Below are positions 59,314 to 64,000 of a DNA stretch of 64,000 nucleotides, piece after piece. Each line of letters begins with the position of its first letter. The stretch's first letter is position 1. Below the pieces are notes generated by a model, which made no database searches, was not told the DNA's origin, and saw only the letters and a program-made list of their open reading frames with translations. The translations under genes and the position numbers were made by a program. This stretch comes from an uncultured Mediterraneibacter sp. (lineage in GTDB: Bacteria; Bacillota; Clostridia; Lachnospirales; Lachnospiraceae), in assembly GCA_934309345.1 (NCBI GenBank), contig CAKRDD010000008.1:62001-126000 (forward strand), given 5' to 3'.

Positions 59314-60483
59314 TCACTCTTTTTTCTCTTCATTCTGATCCAATCCCAATTCTTTACTCAGACTTCTTGTCAAAAGAATATCTTCCGTCATGTTTGAATC
59401 ATTAAAAATTGTTGTCTGTGCAAGATCAGACTCTTTTTTCAGTTGTTCTGGCTGATTTCCATCCTCTTTCTGTTCAACTTCTTTCAAATCTGAACCTTCC
59501 GACACTGCAGTATTGTTTTCTGTCTCTGAAACATTCGTCGGATCTGGTTCCTGCTCCTGATGTTCTGTAATATGTTTTACCTGTTTTTCAGGCATCTGAA
59601 CTCCTACTTTCGGAACCGCCTTTACATAATAATAGTATTCGTCATCTTCGAACTGAACATTCTCTGTTCTTGAATAATCTACAGAGAAAAAAATTACCTC
59701 GAGGAACAGTCCTGTCAAAACACCAAGAATCCCACTGAAGATCATCATCATATAAGACATATGAAGTCCCAGGGAGATATTTCCCGATGCGACTACGATC
59801 ACACAAATGGCTGCTCCTGTTGCTGATGCGATCTTCCAGGAATGATCGACTGGCCGGTTCTTAATTCCGTTCACTACCAGAATCCCAATCACTACTGCAA
59901 ACAGCATGACCCACATCTCTTGATATCCTACAAACTGTTTTGTAAAATTTGTTAAGGTTCCTATCATTGTTGTCCCATCTGTGCCTTTCAGTGCTGTTGC
60001 AGAAGCTTTAATCAGGTGAAGCAGGTAATAAGCAAGTATTCCACAGGACGCAGGAACAATCCACACTGCAGTACCCAATACTCCAAATACAACTGGTATT
60101 ACCAATGGGATTTTCATACCAAAGGCTACTGCTGTCAACAGAATCAGCCAGCTCTTCTCCGGAGCAAAACGAAAATAAAAAATATACATGAGTAAAAATA
60201 ATATAAGCGTAACTCCAGCTATTGGCATAGATAATGTATATAAATGAACTACGATCAGCACCGTTGCTGCTGCTGTCATAACAACCAACGGAAGAAATGT
60301 GCAGACTACCGCCAGGCCAACTGTACAAAAAACAGAAGATGCCATCTTCATGAATCCAATATTCGAATTAATCAGGTTAAACACCAAAAGTGCAAGTAAA
60401 AACTGTGCTCCCTTTCGAACTGCCAGAGAGTGCGAAACATAAATCTGTTTAAATCTTTCCCTGAGAACCAGTAAATTGTTCAT
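59314..60483 (-). CDS. Polytopic membrane protein of unknown function in the cdaA operon
   Basis: Not recognised. The 389 residues have about ten hydrophobic segments in the first 270. A soluble C-terminal tail follows, with an acidic and Tyr-rich stretch (EDDEYYYYVKAVPKV), a Glu/Gln/Asp-rich linker and a final amphipathic segment DILLTRSLSKELGLD. The short terminal motif suggests a docking site. It starts at the last codon of the gene before it (4-nt overlap), so it may work with the c-di-AMP module or that protein. Confidence 0.7.
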   Translation of the reverse strand: MNNLLVLRERFKQIYVSHSLAVRKGAQFLLALLVFNLINSNIGFMKMASSVFCTVGLAVVCTFLPLVVMTAAATVLIVVHLYTLSMPIAGVTLILFLLMYIFYFRFAPEKSWLILLTAVAFGMKIPLVIPVVFGVLGTAVWIVPASCGILAYYLLHLIKASATALKGTDGTTMIGTLTNFTKQFVGYQEMWVMLFAVVIGILVVNGIKNRPVDHSWKIASATGAAICVIVVASGNISLGLHMSYMMMIFSGILGVLTGLFLEVIFFSVDYSRTENVQFEDDEYYYYVKAVPKVGVQMPEKQVKHITEHQEQEPDPTNVSETENNTAVSEGSDLKEVEQKEDGNQPEQLKKESDLAQTTIFNDSNMTEDILLTRSLSKELGLDQNEEKKE

Positions 60484-60887
60484 TCTTCATTCTTCTCCTT
60501 TTTATACATCTTCTCTAAACGAGACAAATTACGATAATAGCGCTTTACATTCTGTTTGGCTGCTGTATGTTTCCTCTTGTAAAAGCTACTTGCGCAAACA
60601 CCATATATAACCAGAAGAACTATGTAACCGGCAAGTGCTGCGATCAAAAGAACAAATAATTTCAAAATCGTCAGATCTGCAGACAGGCTGTCACTTGAAT
60701 AAATGCAAATACCAACAAATAAAATTGCATAACCAATCGTAACCCAGATCAATGAGATCCATGTCTTAAAGCTTGCATAGTCTTTCCTGTAATAGTCGGC
60801 AATTTTAAAATCCTCTTTATGTTCTTTCTCATATATCGACATTCTTGTCATCAAACGTATCCTGGATTTATCTAACATATCTGACAT
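60480..60887 (-). CDS. Small membrane protein of unknown function
   Basis: Not recognised. The 135 residues have a basic soluble N-terminus (RIRLMTRMSIYEKEHKED), two transmembrane helices (about 44-64 and 75-98) and a basic C-terminus (NVKRYYRNLSRLEKMYKK). It overlaps the next gene by 4 nt and is in the comF-cdaA operon. A two-helix protein with positively charged ends on both sides of the membrane would place both termini in the cytoplasm. Confidence 0.65.
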   Translation of the reverse strand: MSDMLDKSRIRLMTRMSIYEKEHKEDFKIADYYRKDYASFKTWISLIWVTIGYAILFVGICIYSSDSLSADLTILKLFVLLIAALAGYIVLLVIYGVCASSFYKRKHTAAKQNVKRYYRNLSRLEKMYKKEKNEE

Positions 60888-60925
60888 TCACCTTTCCAGA
60901 TTTCTCTCCTAAGTATACCATATGT

Positions 60926-61600
60926 TCAGATACCTTGTCCAATGCTTAGAGTCAAAAAGTAGACATTTTCAACACCTGCTTTTTTCAGGATTCCTGCGGC
61001 ACGTTCTATTGTACTTCCGGTTGTGTAAATATCATCGATCAAAAGAAGGTTCTGACATGGATTCCATGCTTTTGAAACTGCAAATGCACCCTGCAGATTT
61101 CTGTGTCTCTGCTCCCCATCCATCTCCTTTAAAGGCCGGGTTTTCTTAATCCGATATAAAACGTCTTTTTCCATAGGAATCCCCATACATTCTGATAACT
61201 GCTTTGCTAAAAGTTCTGCCTGATTATATCCTCGTTTTCTCATTTTCGATCTATGTAATGGAATTGGAATAATTGCCTGAATCCTCCATCTTTGAATCTG
61301 AAATTCAAACTCATCTGCCAGCTCTTTCCCAAAGATTTCTGCATAATATCGCTTGTTGTGATATTTCAACCGATATACTGAATTTGAAACCGGCGGAATA
61401 TGAACCCACAGGCTGCGTCCTTGTTCATAATTACTTTTTCTTCTTTCACAGTCCCTGCAATACTCTTTTGTCTCATCTTCCAACGGTTTTCCACAATGGA
61501 TACATTTTGTTTCTCCCACCTTAACAACCTGTTTTCTACAGTCATTGCAAATACCTTTCGGACTAATTTCCTGACAGAACGGACATTTTTTTGGATACAT
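60926..61600 (-). CDS. comF: ComF-family phosphoribosyltransferase-like protein
   Basis: ComF-type protein of 224 residues. The N-terminal double zinc finger carries CPFCQEISPKGICNDC and CIHCGKPLEDE with CRDC. The phosphoribosyltransferase-like domain includes AIIPIPLHRSKMRKRGYNQ near residue 110 and the PRPP-loop LLIDDIYTTGSTIERAAG near 187. B. subtilis ComFC is needed for natural DNA uptake. No comFA helicase gene is next to it. It follows recD2 by 5 bp. Confidence 0.92.
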   Translation of the reverse strand: MYPKKCPFCQEISPKGICNDCRKQVVKVGETKCIHCGKPLEDETKEYCRDCERRKSNYEQGRSLWVHIPPVSNSVYRLKYHNKRYYAEIFGKELADEFEFQIQRWRIQAIIPIPLHRSKMRKRGYNQAELLAKQLSECMGIPMEKDVLYRIKKTRPLKEMDGEQRHRNLQGAFAVSKAWNPCQNLLLIDDIYTTGSTIERAAGILKKAGVENVYFLTLSIGQGI

Positions 61601-61605
61601 TTTTT

Positions 61606-63816
61606 CTAAAATTCTTTGATTCGCTCGTCTAAACTTGTAAATCTTCCCTGTTCGCTTTTGTTTTCGATCATTTCCTGAAATGTTAATTCACTCCCTACTA
61701 TTGTTAAACATTTTTTTGCCCGTGTCACTGCTGTGTAAAGCAGATTCCTGTTATATAGTAACTTTGGTCCTGGAAGAAGCGGAATAATAACTGCCGGATA
61801 CTCACTCCCCTGAGATTTATGCACTGTAATCGCATAGGCAAGTTCTAACTCATCTGTCATATCGTATCCATATTTTACCTTTCTTCCCTCATCATATTCC
61901 ACGATAACTGTTTCCGTATATTCATTAATTTCATCAATGACTCCCATGTCACCGTTAAAAACTCCGATTCCTTTGTCAACTGTTAGTCCAAATCTGGTAG
62001 ATACTTCCCATTCTAATTGATAATTATTTTTAATCTGCATTACTTTATCACCTTCACGGAACAATCTACCATTAATTTCTTTCTCCGTTTTTTTTGAATC
62101 TGAAGGATTCAGGTATTGCTGTAGAATCACATTCAATCGTTCTACACCCAGCAACCCCTTACGTGTTGGTGTCATCACCTGGATTTCATTTGGGTCGGCC
62201 TGCACATATCTGGGTAATTTCTTCTGTATTAAAGTAATAACGACGCTAATGATCGTATTCGCATCCTGTCGTTTTAAGAAGAAGAAATCCCGGCTTTTAT
62301 TATCAATTGTAACCGGTTCTCCTGCATTGATCTTATGAGCATTTACTACAATATCACTCTCTCCTGCCTGACGGAAAATCTTTGTAAGCGTCACTACGTG
62401 AAATTTTTCTGAATGTATGATATCTTTTAACACACTTCCTGGTCCCACGGACGGAAGCTGATCCACATCTCCTACAAGAATAAGTCTTGTTCCAGGAATA
62501 ACCGCTGATAAAAGTGCATGCATCAGATTCAGATCAACCATGGACATCTCATCTATAATGATAACATCTGTCTCAAGTGGATTCTCTCTGTTTCTCAAAA
62601 ATCCACCTACGCTGTTCTCTTCCTCCGGATTTCCGCTCACTTCAAGTAGTCTGTGAATCGTCTGGGCTTCATATCCTGTTGCCTCTGTCATTCGCTTTGC
62701 CGCGCGTCCTGTTGGTGCTGCAAGAAGGATACTCATTCCTTCGCTTTCAAAAAATTGAATCATCGTATTGATCGTTGTCGTCTTACCTGTACCCGGTCCT
62801 CCTGTCAATATGAGGAGACCATGTTTAATAGCTTCTATAACAGCTCTGTGCTGCATTGGATCCAATTCTATCTTTTCTTTTTGTTCTACTTTTTTCAGAC
62901 GTTTCTCCATCATATCTTCCGGCATCTGACAGTCAATATCAAGATCATTAAGCATTTTCGCGGTATTCAATTCCAAATAATAATAATGTGCCGGATAAAT
63001 GCGAATTTCCTCATCCACTTCTTTCATAACTGTTTTCCGCTCTATGCACAGATCCATGACGTACTTCTCAATATCTTCAAGATCAACTCCTAAAAGTGCA
63101 TTTGCCCTTCGAAGCAATATATTCTGAGGTAAATAAATATGTCCCTCGCCAACTGCCTGCTGTAATATATAAAATAAACCACTCCGTATACGATAATCTG
63201 AATCTGTATGTATGCCGATTTTGGATGCAATTTCATCTGCAGTCTTAAATCCGATTCCTTCAATATTATCTGCCAGCTGATATGGGTTTTCTTCCAATAC
63301 TTTATACACTTTCATTCCGTAATACTGATAAATTTTGGCTGCCAGCTTTGTGGAAATACCGTATTTCTGCAGATAAATCATGGCTTTCCGCATATCCTTC
63401 TTTTCTTCGAGCTGAGAGGCGATTTCCTGTGCTTTTCTCTCACTGATTCCTTTGATCTCCGCAAGTCTTTCCGGTTCTTCTTCAATAATGCGGAAAGTAT
63501 CCTCTTTAAACTTTTTCACGATTCGACCAGCCAGTGCCGCACCCACACCTTTCACTGCTCCGGATCCAAGATATCGTTCAATAGAAACAATATCTTCTGG
63601 TTCTTTCACTTTATAATGAGAAATCTTCAACTGCTTGCCATAAACATTATGATTCACATATTCTCCTTGAATTTCAAGAAGTTCTCCTTCATTAATATAG
63701 TTCAGACTTCCCACGCATGTCACTTCACCATCATCATGTTCTATATGGAATACTGTATACCCATTGTCAGAATTTCTATATACAATATGACTCACATACC
63801 CTGTAACTGTTTCCAC
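61606..63816 (-). CDS. recD2: ATP-dependent DNA helicase RecD2
   Basis: SF1B 5'-to-3' helicase, RecB/C-independent RecD, 736 residues. An N-terminal OB-like region (GYVSHIVYRNSDNGYTVFHI) and helix-hairpin-helix repeats (ERLAEIKGISERKAQEIA, IEGIGFKTADEIA) precede the motor. The motor has Walker A LTGGPGTGKTTTIN near residue 340, DEMSMVDLNLMHALL, LVGDVDQLPSVGPGS, and the C-terminal AYAITVHKSQGSEYPAVI near 670. It starts at a GTG, AGAGAGG 7 nt upstream. RecD2 acts in repair and genome stability. It heads the recD2-comF-cdaA operon. Confidence 0.95.
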   Translation of the reverse strand: METVTGYVSHIVYRNSDNGYTVFHIEHDDGEVTCVGSLNYINEGELLEIQGEYVNHNVYGKQLKISHYKVKEPEDIVSIERYLGSGAVKGVGAALAGRIVKKFKEDTFRIIEEEPERLAEIKGISERKAQEIASQLEEKKDMRKAMIYLQKYGISTKLAAKIYQYYGMKVYKVLEENPYQLADNIEGIGFKTADEIASKIGIHTDSDYRIRSGLFYILQQAVGEGHIYLPQNILLRRANALLGVDLEDIEKYVMDLCIERKTVMKEVDEEIRIYPAHYYYLELNTAKMLNDLDIDCQMPEDMMEKRLKKVEQKEKIELDPMQHRAVIEAIKHGLLILTGGPGTGKTTTINTMIQFFESEGMSILLAAPTGRAAKRMTEATGYEAQTIHRLLEVSGNPEEENSVGGFLRNRENPLETDVIIIDEMSMVDLNLMHALLSAVIPGTRLILVGDVDQLPSVGPGSVLKDIIHSEKFHVVTLTKIFRQAGESDIVVNAHKINAGEPVTIDNKSRDFFFLKRQDANTIISVVITLIQKKLPRYVQADPNEIQVMTPTRKGLLGVERLNVILQQYLNPSDSKKTEKEINGRLFREGDKVMQIKNNYQLEWEVSTRFGLTVDKGIGVFNGDMGVIDEINEYTETVIVEYDEGRKVKYGYDMTDELELAYAITVHKSQGSEYPAVIIPLLPGPKLLYNRNLLYTAVTRAKKCLTIVGSELTFQEMIENKSEQGRFTSLDERIKEF

Positions 63817-63863
63817 ACTTTTTCCTCTCTTCTTTGTATCTTTTTTTCTATTTATATGCAGAA

Positions 63864-63892
63864 AAAGGGTGTGTTCCTGTTATACACACCCC
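63864..63892 (-). terminator. Terminator of the gene entering from the right edge
   Basis: Minus-strand stem AGGGGTGTGT...ACACACCCTT followed by TTTTCTGCATA. It separates the upstream gene from recD2. Confidence 0.7.
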
Positions 63893-63955
63893 TTGTAATT
63901 AAATCTTCTTCTCTCAGAACCTGACATTTCAAATTCTTTTTCAGAATTCTTTCTC

Positions 63956-64000
63956 TTAAAATTCTTTTCTTCCACTCATAAATTCTACAAACTGTCCGGT
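63956..64000 (-). CDS. C-terminal 14 codons of a gene truncated by the right edge
   Basis: The minus strand reads TGQFVEFMSGRKEF then TAA at 63956-63958, about 65 bp before the terminator at 63864-63892. Too little is present to name it. The tail vaguely recalls MreB-like C-termini, but that is a guess. Another frame is open here too, although it would run into the terminator hairpin. Confidence 0.35.
   Translation of the reverse strand, partial: TGQFVEFMSGRKEF

Overview
The window looks like a chromosomal segment of a spore-forming gut Firmicute of the class Clostridia, most likely Lachnospiraceae. The evidence is a dcw (division and cell wall) cluster with SpoVD- and SpoVE-like genes, a cotJ spore-coat operon, a CdaA/CdaR c-di-AMP module, a low-GC sequence, and many secreted proteins with choline-binding-type (CW) repeats. 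I cannot name the genus. Every convincing gene lies on the minus strand, so transcription runs from high to low coordinates. No rRNA, tRNA, CRISPR array, phage or transposase was found.

Region 1 (1-9220) is the dcw cluster: mraZ, rsmH, ftsL, two class B PBPs, mraY, murD and a truncated ftsW/spoVE. A promoter and a ladder of GTGG-type boxes, one every 10 bp, lie upstream of mraZ and look like the MraZ autoregulatory operator. A strong hairpin between the two PBP genes overlaps the likely ribosome binding site of the second. Region 2 (9220-20000) holds an acyltransferase with its own promoter, bracketed by copies of a structured intergenic repeat. It continues with a small membrane protein, a DegV protein, a second FtsW, asparagine synthetase, the cotJABC operon behind a sigma-E-like promoter, an HtrA protease, and a membrane-anchored cohesin-like protein with an Asp/Tyr-rich tail.

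Region 3 (20000-54000) appears to be one functional theme: making a phosphocholine-bearing surface polysaccharide and deploying proteins that can bind it. A lic operon (BCCT-type choline transporter, LicC, and a LicC-LicA fusion with a winged helix) should produce CDP-choline. A 14-kb operon behind a good sigma-A promoter encodes a 4,6-dehydratase, a sugar aminotransferase, an initiating phosphosugar transferase, three glycosyltransferases, a CDP-glycerol-type phosphotransferase, LicD, a Wzy polymerase, a Wzz protein, a degenerate tyrosine-kinase-like partner and a Wzx flippase. Four secreted proteins carry choline-binding-type repeats: a CAP-domain protein, a transglutaminase-like protein, an amidase/glucosaminidase, and a 952-residue repeat-only protein. 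Two MBOAT plus SGNH-like pairs probably O-acylate surface glycans. The set closely parallels the pneumococcal teichoic acid and choline-binding protein system.

Region 4 (54000-64000) holds an LCP glycopolymer transferase in an operon with a nucleotidyltransferase and an HPr protein. It then holds the recD2-comF-(two membrane proteins)-cdaA-cdaR operon, ending in the last codons of an upstream gene.

Start sites were reassigned wherever a Shine-Dalgarno sequence favoured an internal codon. Residue positions are approximate.
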